Positions 1 through 5,346 of a DNA stretch of 5,681 bases are shown here, piece by piece. The notes under the pieces are model-generated. The model did no database searches. It was not told the DNA's origin and saw only the letters and a list, made by a program, of their open reading frames with translations. The position numbers and the translations under genes are program-made. The stretch comes from Candidatus Stahliibacteriota bacterium. Its GTDB lineage: Bacteria > Hydrothermota > Tepidihabitantia > SM23-42. The stretch is taken from NCBI GenBank assembly GCA_030613445.1, contig JAUWLY010000206.1, positions 1 through 5,681 on the forward strand, in the 5' to 3' direction. The stretch's first letter is position 1, and each line of letters begins with the position of its first letter.

Positions 1-573
1 AGATGCGATAATTTTATTCTCAACACTAATAATTCTATCTTTATCCTCTTCACTGAAATTCTTGCCTTTTTTGTATAAATCTCCGATTTCACTGCGGAAC
101 ATCGGGTCTATCCACACAAGATTAGCCCATATTTGTAAATCCCGGAATTCATCTGTAGTAAAGCTTTTAGCAATTGATATTAATTCTTCTTCAACAATGT
201 TTTTACCTCGCTTTAAAAGTAATGAAAAATATCGTCGGTTTGGCTCAATCATCCTCTCCCAGTTGGCGAGGAAAAAATCTCGTAAAATATCTGTCTTTTC
301 TTCAATTGTTAATTCTTCCGCTTTTTTCTTGAATAATAAGAATTGCTTGTCAGTACATTTACCGCTCTTATAGTCATGAATCTGTAAAAGAAGCGATGGT
401 GTAAAGTTAAATGTTACATGTACGTCAGGAAAATTCTGGACATGCTTTAACATATCCAGATAATCCTTAAGGCAGTGTAATCTTACCCAGGGGAGTGGTA
501 AAGTGCAGTCATCTGGTTTTGAATATATTGGTTGATGAAAATGCCAGAGGATTGCAACTGAAATGTTACTCAT
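1..573 (-). CDS. GH57-family glycoside hydrolase, N-terminal part (cut by window edge)
   Basis: The minus-strand frame is open from an ATG at 573-571 to the window edge, giving 191 codons with no stop. The protein begins MSNISVAILWHFHQPIYSKP and continues with LPLPWVRLHCLKDYLDM and VTFNFTPSLLLQI. The HFHQP motif (residues 11-15) is GH57 conserved region 1. The PWVRLH…KDY and NFTPSLL segments match the alpha-amylase/alpha-mannosidase-like branch (COG1449 type). Known members act on alpha-glucans such as starch or glycogen through a (beta/alpha)7 barrel. No signal peptide is visible, so a cytoplasmic enzyme is likely. The catalytic Glu and Asp regions lie beyond the window, so activity and substrate cannot be judged. 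An in-frame TGA at 579-577 lies two codons upstream, so the start cannot be further out. The Shine-Dalgarno sequence is weak (GTGAAG next to the ATG). The gene lies 38 bases downstream of the TPR gene on the same strand, so co-transcription is plausible. Confidence 0.88.
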   Translation of the reverse strand, partial: MSNISVAILWHFHQPIYSKPDDCTLPLPWVRLHCLKDYLDMLKHVQNFPDVHVTFNFTPSLLLQIHDYKSGKCTDKQFLLFKKKAEELTIEEKTDILRDFFLANWERMIEPNRRYFSLLLKRGKNIVEEELISIAKSFTTDEFRDLQIWANLVWIDPMFRSEIGDLYKKGKNFSEEDKDRIISVENKIIAS

Positions 574-594
574 ACTTCACTTTGTTCAGTTCGA

Positions 595-630
595 AGGTTA
601 TTTTAATGACCTTAGTCATTAAAATAACCT
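595..630 (-). repeat. Perfect 16-bp inverted repeat over the TPR stop codon
   Basis: Arms 595-610 and 615-630 are exact reverse complements (AGGTTATTTTAATGAC) around a 4-base loop (611-614, CTTA on the plus strand). The TPR stop codon (614-612) lies in the loop. On the minus strand the stem is not followed by a T-run (TCGAACTGAAC follows), so it is not a canonical intrinsic terminator. It could protect or process the mRNA 3' end, attenuate read-through into the GH57 gene, or bind a protein as DNA. Confidence 0.75.
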
Positions 631-1271
631 ATATAGAATCTTGCATCATTAGCAATATCTTGAGGTGGATTTTGGGCAACAAGTTCATTTAGAATCTCTT
701 GCGCCTTGTCAGTATTACCGACCAATCCATTCATTCTTCCATAGGCAAGCATGCCCATAAAATAGAATGGAGATTCTTTATCCTTTGTCGCTCTTTCATA
801 ATAACCTAATGCCCTTTCATAATCCTTTAATCCCTCAGCCGAACATCCGGCTCCGAATAAAGCTGAAGGCACAAGTAGATAATCCTTTTTCTGCAAACTA
901 AGGAATTTGTCAAAATTTTCTAAGGATTCTTCAAACCTACCTGTATGATAATATATTATGCCCAAATAATAAACTCCAATTTTACCAGGTCTTGTGTTCT
1001 GATACTTTGTGGTTAACTCAATTAACATATTCTCGGCTTCTTGTAATCTGCCCATGGAAATGAGTCCCATTGTCTGGGTATGGAGTAAATCAGCTTCAGG
1101 ATTTTGCTGCTCACTTTTTGATAGAGTGAAAACTAAAAAGCTTATTCCGACGAAGATGACTATACCTACTAATATTGAAGTCTCGCGATGTCGCACAATA
1201 TATTTTATGATTTTTTTCATAATTATGCGAAATTCGTCTTCTTCTCTATGCCCTCTTTTAATTTGCCTCAT
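612..1271 (-). CDS. Membrane-anchored TPR-repeat protein, 219 aa
   Basis: The protein has a short basic N-terminus, one hydrophobic segment at about residues 32-50 (SILVGIVIFVGISFLVFTL), and a soluble domain. TPR-like helix pairs follow: about 59-90 (GLISMGRLQEAENMLIEL), 100-130 (YYLGIIYYHTGRFEESLENF), 137-165 (GCSAEGLKDYERALGYYERA) and 172-205 (GRMNGLVGNTDKAQEILNEL). The Gly/Ala/Tyr pattern of TPR helices is clear. This layout resembles YfgM/BamD-like TPR proteins, which act as envelope scaffolds or chaperone partners; the specific role here is unknown. The chosen ATG (1271-1269) has a strong Shine-Dalgarno AAGGAG five bases upstream. The internal Met18 (MKKIIKYIVRHRE) is a possible alternative start. 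It is probably the first gene of a unit with the GH57 gene 38 bases downstream. No convincing promoter was found upstream. Confidence 0.85.
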   Translation of the reverse strand: MRQIKRGHREEDEFRIIMKKIIKYIVRHRETSILVGIVIFVGISFLVFTLSKSEQQNPEADLLHTQTMGLISMGRLQEAENMLIELTTKYQNTRPGKIGVYYLGIIYYHTGRFEESLENFDKFLSLQKKDYLLVPSALFGAGCSAEGLKDYERALGYYERATKDKESPFYFMGMLAYGRMNGLVGNTDKAQEILNELVAQNPPQDIANDARFYIGYFND

Positions 1272-1348
1272 AATATCTCCTTATTTTAAGCTACGAAATT
1301 TTTCACAACATTTTTATTTATTCAGTCCATATTCTTAGCAGCGTTCTT

Positions 1349-1387
1349 ATCCCGCACCTTTACATAACACAAGAAAAGGTGCGGGAT
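1349..1387. repeat. GC-rich hairpin between tRNA and TPR gene
   Basis: ATCCCGCACCTTT at 1349-1361 pairs exactly with AAAGGTGCGGGAT at 1375-1387, a 13-bp stem with a 13-base loop. Neither strand has a T-tract after it, so a canonical intrinsic terminator is not supported. It lies downstream of the tRNA on the minus strand and could still limit read-through from the tRNA into the TPR gene. Confidence 0.6.
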
Positions 1388-1401
1388 GCTGAATTTTACA
1401 G

Positions 1402-1436
1402 TCGCATTATAAAACAAATGCGAGTAAAGTTCGCAT
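1402..1436. repeat. Three alternating TCGCAT/ATGCGA arms next to the tRNA 3' end
   Basis: TCGCATT (1402-1408) pairs with AATGCGA (1417-1423). The same middle arm can instead pair with TCGCAT (1431-1436), so two hairpins are mutually exclusive. On the minus strand the hairpin nearer the tRNA is followed by the T-rich stretch TTTGTTTTAT, so it could serve as a weak terminator or a 3'-end processing signal for the tRNA. The stem is only 6-7 bp. Confidence 0.35.
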
Positions 1437-1509
1437 ACCCCTGACCCGACTCGAACGGGTGACCTGCGGTTTAGGAAACCGCCGCTCTATCCTGCTGAGC
1501 TACAGGGGT
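1436..1509 (-). tRNA. tRNA-Arg, anticodon CCU (reads AGG)
   Basis: Read on the minus strand the full cloverleaf folds: acceptor ACCCCTG/CAGGGGT, T8-A9, D-stem GCTC/GAGC, anticodon stem GCGGT/ACCGC, variable loop AGGTC, T-stem ACCCG/CGGGT with loop TTCGAGT, and discriminator A at 1436. The anticodon loop is TTCCTAA, so positions 34-36 are CCU, which decodes AGG arginine codons. All stems are fully paired. The 3' CCA is not encoded (TGC follows the discriminator), so it would be added by tRNA nucleotidyltransferase. The exact 5' end rests on the 7-bp acceptor stem. Confidence 0.95.
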
Positions 1510-1510
1510 C

Positions 1511-1534
1511 AAGGAGGGCTCTGCCCCCCTTTTT
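1511..1534 (+). terminator. Intrinsic-terminator-like hairpin, plus strand
   Basis: AAGGAGGGC (1511-1519) pairs with GCCCCCCTT (1523-1531) across a 3-base loop with a single A·C mismatch. The stem is followed by a T-run (1530-1534, partly within the stem). The orientation fits a plus-strand transcript, but no plus-strand gene lies upstream in the window. It sits directly before the 5' end of the minus-strand tRNA, where it may block antisense transcription or be a relic. Confidence 0.5.
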
Positions 1535-1565
1535 ATCCAAAAAGTTTATGCCACTCTTTAACTAT

Positions 1566-1623
1566 ATCACCGTAATCTGTTTTTTTATCACAGTAATCGA
1601 ACGATGAAAATCTTTTCATCGTT
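1566..1623 (+). repeat. Intergenic repeat copy A with an 11-bp hairpin
   Basis: ATCACCGTAATCT (1566-1578), a short spacer, then ATCACAGTAATCGA (1587-1600) match the layout found just after the stop codons of both exported-protein genes (copies at 3280 and 4890). The hairpin that follows differs from theirs: AACGATGAAAA (1600-1610) pairs exactly with TTTTCATCGTT (1613-1623) across TC. No coding sequence is seen between the tRNA and 1797. This stretch holds the terminator-like hairpin, this repeat and the promoter at 1702-1729. Confidence 0.6.
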
Positions 1624-1701
1624 ATTATATTGAATTTTCCGTCTTAGTCAATATTGCTGCAGATGGGAAACAGAGAATTGGTGAGATGGAGATGGTTCAT
1701 C

Positions 1702-1729
1702 TTGACATCTGCCGATATACTATTATAAT
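1702..1729 (+). promoter_or_regulatory. Sigma70-type promoter of the beta-helix gene
   Basis: A consensus -35 TTGACA (1702-1707) and a consensus -10 TATAAT (1724-1729) are separated by 16 bases. Transcription should begin near 1736, giving a leader of about 60 bases before the ATG at 1797. The sequence between the boxes is almost the same as in the promoter at 3409-3436, with only four transitions across 28 positions. Confidence 0.85.
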
Positions 1730-1796
1730 TTTATGTTAATAGAATATATTTACATAATCTCCGTAAATAAATTTATAAAACGTAGAGGAGAAAATA

Positions 1797-3278
1797 ATGC
1801 AGAAAAGTATTGGATCGATAGGAGTAATAGTTACTGTGCTGTTCCTGTCCAGTACAGCACATGCATTTATCTGGTATGTGCATCCAGATTCTGCTCTCAA
1901 TTCTATTCAGGCAGGATTGGATTCCTGTACTGTTAATGACGTTGTGCTTGTTGCATCAGGTGTCTATTACGAAAATATTATCTGGCCGAACACCCAGGGT
2001 ATACACCTTATTAGTGAACTTGGGCCAGATACGACGATAATAGATGGAGATACCGCTGGATGTGGGATCGAAGTATTTACTGGCGTAGATTCTACAACGA
2101 TTATTAATGGATTTACTATCCAGAATGGATATTTTTCCGAAGGCGGCGGTATCTGCTGCAATGGGTCTTCGCCTACTATCGCCAGCAATATTATTGTTGA
2201 TAACGTTGCTTATGTAGGCGGCGGCATATGCTGTTTGTACAACTCTTCACCATTCATCATTGACAATACAATCACCGACAACACAGTTTATGACCGGGGC
2301 GGCGGAATCTACTGCTATAAGTCTTCGCCGAAAATCATCGGCAATATTATTACAAACAACTTAGCTAGTCCATTGCCTAATTGTGATGAAGATGATGTCT
2401 GCCACGAATATTTCTCGCCATTTAGCACCAGCGATATGGGCTACCAGGGTGGTGGCATTGCATGCGACAGTTATTCTTCACCTACTATTGCTGATAACAC
2501 TATTGTCGACAACACGACCACTGGAAGTGGAGGTGGTATTGCCTGCGACCACTACTGTTCACCGCTTATTACTGGTAATACTATCACGGGCAATACAGCA
2601 AACGGTGGTGGTGGTATTTGTTGTATATGGAACTCTTCGTCTTTTATTACAGATAATACTATCACAGGGAATACAGCCGGCTTTGGTGGCGGCATCGGTT
2701 GCTACTTTGATGCCTCACCAACTATCACAAACAGCACCATAGCCAATAATGTTGCTACGTCTGACAGTGGTGGCGGCGTGTACTGTAAGTGGCACGCTAT
2801 GCCGACGATTGACAGTTGCATTATATCGAACAACAGCGGCGATGGTGTCTATAGTGAAGCTGAATCCAGCCCTTTAATCAATTACAATAATATTACGAGT
2901 AACACCGGGTATGGAGTTCGGAACGTAGATGATACTGTTATCGTCAATGCCGAAAACAATTGGTGGGGTGACCCGACTGGTCCTTACCATCCAGATTCTA
3001 ACCCCAGTGGTTTAGGTGATTCTGTAAGTGATTATGTGAACTTCATTCCATGGCTTGATCAACCAGTTGGTGTAGCAGAGCAAAAGATTGTAACCTTCAT
3101 GAAAAAAAATAATTTCGGCGCAACTATCTTCAGCGGTCCTCTGCAACTACCTGAAGACAAAAAATGTAAAGTCTTTGACATCACCGGTAGAGTCGTAGCA
3201 CCTGATAAGATACAACCCGGCATCTACTTCATAGAAATAGATGGTGAAATAGTCAACAAAGTCATTAAAATAAAATAA
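1797..3278 (+). CDS. Secreted right-handed beta-helix protein with C-terminal sorting tail, 493 aa
   Basis: The start has a good Shine-Dalgarno (AGAGGAG, 1784-1790). Residues 1-23 form a signal peptide (hydrophobic VIVTVLFLSS, likely cleavage after AHA). Residues about 27-110 form the N-terminal cap and first coils (WYVHPDSALNSIQAGLDS… is typical of pectin-lyase-like folds). Eight coils begin GGGI/V at residues 116, 141, 168, 218, 245, 271, 297 and 325. Each carries SSP or a variant and then NTI-type asparagines. The closing segment NNWWGDPTGPYHPDSNP (about 387-403) is common at the end of such parallel beta-helix domains. The last 56 residues (438-493) resemble T9SS (Por) sorting tails and are nearly the same as in the next gene. 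It is predicted to be exported and surface-attached or released. No catalytic pectate-lyase site could be identified, so adhesion, a surface role or glycan binding remain open. It is transcribed alone. Confidence 0.92.
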   Translation: MQKSIGSIGVIVTVLFLSSTAHAFIWYVHPDSALNSIQAGLDSCTVNDVVLVASGVYYENIIWPNTQGIHLISELGPDTTIIDGDTAGCGIEVFTGVDSTTIINGFTIQNGYFSEGGGICCNGSSPTIASNIIVDNVAYVGGGICCLYNSSPFIIDNTITDNTVYDRGGGIYCYKSSPKIIGNIITNNLASPLPNCDEDDVCHEYFSPFSTSDMGYQGGGIACDSYSSPTIADNTIVDNTTTGSGGGIACDHYCSPLITGNTITGNTANGGGGICCIWNSSSFITDNTITGNTAGFGGGIGCYFDASPTITNSTIANNVATSDSGGGVYCKWHAMPTIDSCIISNNSGDGVYSEAESSPLINYNNITSNTGYGVRNVDDTVIVNAENNWWGDPTGPYHPDSNPSGLGDSVSDYVNFIPWLDQPVGVAEQKIVTFMKKNNFGATIFSGPLQLPEDKKCKVFDITGRVVAPDKIQPGIYFIEIDGEIVNKVIKIK

Positions 3279-3346
3279 TATCACTGCAATCTATTAGTTA
3301 TCTGTGTAATCGATGCAGTCGCAGACTGCAATCACTCCCCCTTTTC
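3108..3346 (+). repeat. Duplicated block, copy 1: sorting tail, stop and 3' repeat
   Basis: This block aligns with 4718-4956 at a constant offset of 1610 bases, with no gap needed. It covers the last 56 codons of the beta-helix gene, the stop codon and the 3' repeat with its hairpin. The tails agree at 47 of 56 residues. One 37-base stretch (3120-3156) is identical to 4730-4766. Confidence 0.85.
3280..3346 (+). terminator. 3' repeat copy B with hairpin, possible terminator
   Basis: The repeat starts two bases after the stop codon (ATCACTGCAATCT). Its hairpin is TGCAGTC (3314-3320), loop GCA, GACTGCA (3324-3330); a one-base bulge would allow two more pairs. ATCACTCCCCC and then TTTT (3342-3345) follow. 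The T-run lies about 11 bases beyond the stem, which is not canonical for an intrinsic terminator. Conservation after both exported-protein genes argues that it matters for transcription end or mRNA stability. Confidence 0.55.
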
Positions 3347-3408
3347 ATTTGTGCCATATCAGTGCCATACTTCTACCAAAACATAAGGTGATAGACAAAA
3401 TTGCACCA

Positions 3409-3436
3409 TTGACATCTACCAATGTGCTATTATAAT
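3409..3436 (+). promoter_or_regulatory. Sigma70-type promoter of the propeller gene
   Basis: TTGACA (3409-3414) and TATAAT (3431-3436) are separated by 16 bases, with the same inner sequence as the promoter at 1702-1729 except for four transitions. The predicted start near 3443 leaves a leader of about 60 bases. The leader contains the perfect palindrome GTATAATTATAC (3471-3482), which may be an operator or chance in AT-rich DNA. Confidence 0.85.
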
Positions 3437-3505
3437 AATATGTAATTGTGCATAATATTTTCGTAATTTCGTATAATTATACAATACTGTATAAATGGAG
3501 GAAAA

Positions 3506-4888
3506 ATGAAGAATAACTGTGGAGTAGTATCCCTTTTAGGGATGGTGTGTATACTCTGTGTAATCACTACACTCGTATTTGCTCAGGCACCTGATACGTT
3601 ATGGACAAAAACCTACGGAGGAGTTGCTAATGATATGGGTTATGATGTTGAAAGAACTTCTGAAGGTGGTTATGTAATCACTGGATGGACGCAGTCATTT
3701 GGGGCTGGTGGATATGACGTCTATCTCATAAAGACTGATGCTAACGGTAATATCTTATGGGAAAAAACCTACGGTGGTTCAGAAGAAGAGATGGGATGGT
3801 CGGTGATCCAAACACTGGATGGTGGGTATATAATCGCTGGATATACATACTCCTTCGGTAATGGAGATGCAGATGTGTATCTAATCAAAACGGACTCTCT
3901 CGGTGATACACTTTGGACAAAGACTTATGGTGGTGATTCAACTGACTCTGGCTATTCTCTAACTGCTGCATCAGATGGAGGATTTGTTATAGCAGGGCGA
4001 ACACAATCATCGGGAGCCGGTTCTGATGATATTTACTTGATAAAAATCGACTCTTTAGGGAATCTCGCTTGGCAGAAAACATATGGCGGTCCGGGACGAG
4101 AAACAGCATATAGTATACAAAAACTGTATGATGGTGGTTATATAATAGCAGGTTACACCACATCTTTCGGTGTTGTCGGTGAAGATGCCTATGTTGTAAG
4201 AACTGATAGCAACGGTGATTCACTCTGGACACATACATATGGTGATACTTCGCATGATTTGATCTCACATGTGGAGTCTACTCAGGATTCAGGGTTTATA
4301 ATGATCGGATTCACTTTGTCCTTTGCTGAAGGTGACTACTATATTATCCGCACCAATGGCAATGGCGATACAATCTGGACAAGGAATTTCGGAGGTGAGA
4401 TGACTGAGTGGGGATACACAATTAGAGAAACCAATGATAGCAACTATGTCTGTGTAGGCTGGTCGGACTCATACTATCCACCTGGTGGCAATAATATATA
4501 TTTTTTGAAAATCAATCATTTTGGTGATACACTTTGGACAGGACTATACGGTGGAGACAATAGTGATGCTGCTTTTGATTTGGAAATCACTTCTGATGGT
4601 GGTTATATAATTGTAGGATCTACTGACTCTTATGGGGCTGGTGGAGAAGATGTTTATCTCATAAAAACGGAACCTGATGTTGGTGTTGAAGAAAAGAAAA
4701 CGACAATTGCTGTAGGGAAGAACTATGGAGCAACTATCTTCAGCGGTCCTCTGCAACTACCTGAAGGCAAACAATGCAAAGTCTTTGACATCACAGGAAG
4801 AGTTGTGGCACCCGACAAGATGAAACCAGGGATTTATTTCATTGAAATTGATGGACAGATTACACATAAAGTAATCAAAATAAAGTGA
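3506..4888 (+). CDS. Secreted seven-unit repeat protein, probable beta-propeller, with sorting tail, 460 aa
   Basis: The start has a strong Shine-Dalgarno (GGAGG, 3497-3501, four bases before the ATG). Residues 1-26 are a signal peptide (LLGMVCILCVITTLVFA). The body consists of seven units of 50-53 residues. Each opens with an [LIA]W..xYGG-like motif, with Trp at 33, 85, 137, 189, 241, 291 and 344, followed by a DGGYIIAG-type strand and DVYLIKTD. The regular spacing and strand-rich units suggest a seven-bladed beta-propeller. Units 5 and 6 are the most diverged. Such proteins are common among exported proteins that carry T9SS-type tails, but their function is unknown; binding of a ligand or surface polymer is possible. 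Residues about 405-460 form the sorting tail (FSGPLQLPEGKQCKVFDITG…), matching the upstream gene at 47 of 56 residues. It is monocistronic, with its own promoter and 3' hairpin. Confidence 0.92.
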   Translation: MKNNCGVVSLLGMVCILCVITTLVFAQAPDTLWTKTYGGVANDMGYDVERTSEGGYVITGWTQSFGAGGYDVYLIKTDANGNILWEKTYGGSEEEMGWSVIQTLDGGYIIAGYTYSFGNGDADVYLIKTDSLGDTLWTKTYGGDSTDSGYSLTAASDGGFVIAGRTQSSGAGSDDIYLIKIDSLGNLAWQKTYGGPGRETAYSIQKLYDGGYIIAGYTTSFGVVGEDAYVVRTDSNGDSLWTHTYGDTSHDLISHVESTQDSGFIMIGFTLSFAEGDYYIIRTNGNGDTIWTRNFGGEMTEWGYTIRETNDSNYVCVGWSDSYYPPGGNNIYFLKINHFGDTLWTGLYGGDNSDAAFDLEITSDGGYIIVGSTDSYGAGGEDVYLIKTEPDVGVEEKKTTIAVGKNYGATIFSGPLQLPEGKQCKVFDITGRVVAPDKMKPGIYFIEIDGQITHKVIKIK

Positions 4889-4956
4889 AATCACCGTAAT
4901 CTTTGTGTCATCACAGCCATCGATGCAGTCGTAGACTGCAATCACTCCCCTTTTTT
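4718..4956 (+). repeat. Duplicated block, copy 2: sorting tail, stop and 3' repeat
   Basis: This is the partner of 3108-3346, with a constant offset of 1610 bases. It spans the last 56 codons of the propeller gene, its stop codon (TGA, where copy 1 has TAA) and the 3' repeat. Many differences in the coding part are third-position changes, so the protein tail appears to be under selection. Confidence 0.85.
4890..4956 (+). terminator. 3' repeat copy C with hairpin, possible terminator
   Basis: The repeat begins two bases after the stop with ATCACCGTAATCT, as in copy A. Its hairpin is TGCAGTC (4924-4930), loop GTA, GACTGCA (4934-4940), then ATCACTCCCC and a six-T run (4951-4956). The loop is GTA where copy B has GCA. 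As in copy B the T-run is displaced, here by ten bases, from the stem. Confidence 0.55.
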
Positions 4957-5094
4957 CTTCCCCGCCCTATGTTCTCACAAAGAGCGGGACACGTGTGCCA
5001 TGTTTCATGTATCTTTCTGACATATGTTGATTACAATGATTATTGTTTAGATATCAGTGATTAAAAATATTTATGTCAATAATCCAGCCATGCC

Positions 5095-5122
5095 TTGACA
5101 ATAGCTCACCCTTCGCTATAAT
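5095..5122 (+). promoter_or_regulatory. Sigma70-type promoter of hicBA, likely leaderless
   Basis: TTGACA (5095-5100) and TATAAT (5117-5122) are separated by 16 bases. The hicB ATG begins at 5128, only five bases after the -10 box, where transcription itself would normally start. No Shine-Dalgarno fits between them, so the mRNA is predicted to be leaderless or almost so. About 140 bases upstream (4957-5094) hold no gene. Confidence 0.8.
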
Positions 5123-5127
5123 CTACT

Positions 5128-5346
5128 ATGTTAAGTAATTATACAGCCAAATATACGAAAATTAAATCTGGATATATGGGGCAACTCATAGAATGGCCAG
5201 AGGTTGTTACAGAGGGCAAAACTTTGGAGGATTGTAGAATAATGTTAAGAGATGCTTTGCAGGAGATGGTAAAAGCATACAAAAAACAACATAAAGAGAT
5301 TCCAACAGGCAGAGCATTAATTGAACAAATCCCTGTTGAAGTCTAG
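5128..5346 (+). CDS. hicB: HicB-family antitoxin, 72 aa
   Basis: The sequence follows the HicB/UPF0150 pattern. A first strand YTAKYTKIKSGYMGQLIEWPEV (residues 5-26) corresponds to the family's Y.a.…dgGy.a…pelpg. It is followed by TEGKTLEDCRIMLRDALQEMV (28-48), the G.T.eEa..n..eal helix. HicB proteins bind and neutralise the HicA mRNA interferase with a partly degraded RNase H fold. At 72 residues it is a short form without room for a clear C-terminal HTH or ribbon-helix-helix domain, so self-repression by this protein alone is doubtful. The ATG is the only sensible start and lies five bases after the -10 box, implying leaderless translation. The TAG stop is immediately followed by the hicA ATG. 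The intact antitoxin next to a broken toxin is notable. Confidence 0.88.
   Translation: MLSNYTAKYTKIKSGYMGQLIEWPEVVTEGKTLEDCRIMLRDALQEMVKAYKKQHKEIPTGRALIEQIPVEV

Noticed and set aside
62..373. Plus-strand open frame of 103 codons
   Set aside because: It is antisense to the GH57 gene, has no family features, and the minus-strand frame holds the HFHQP and PWVRLH motifs.
1009..1338. Plus-strand open frame of 109 codons
   Set aside because: It is antisense to the N-terminal part of the TPR gene; its hydrophobic stretch mirrors the coding of the real transmembrane segment.
1510..1620. Promoter for the tRNA on the minus strand
   Set aside because: Only weak -10-like sequences (TATAGT, CATAAA) were found, without a -35 box at a proper distance.
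2383..2742. Plus-strand open frame of 119 codons inside the beta-helix gene
   Set aside because: It is an out-of-frame shadow with V/L-rich repeats that only reflects the DNA-level repetition of the beta-helix coils.
2142..2790. Regular repeats that might be a CRISPR array
   Set aside because: The repeats are in-frame protein repeats with codon variation, not identical repeats with unique spacers.
4961..4988. CCCGCCCT…AGAGCGGG hairpin as a second terminator or a relative of the 1349 hairpin
   Set aside because: It has one mismatch in eight pairs, a 12-base loop and no T-tract; the likeness to 1349-1387 is limited to the CCCGC core.
4989..4996. ACACGTGT palindrome as a regulatory site
   Set aside because: It is an eight-base palindrome without extension or a nearby promoter; such sites are expected by chance.
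5018..5078. TGACATA…TATGTCA inverted repeat upstream of hicBA as an operator
   Set aside because: The 7-bp arms are 47 bases apart and lie upstream of the -35 box; this is too weak to call in AT-rich DNA.
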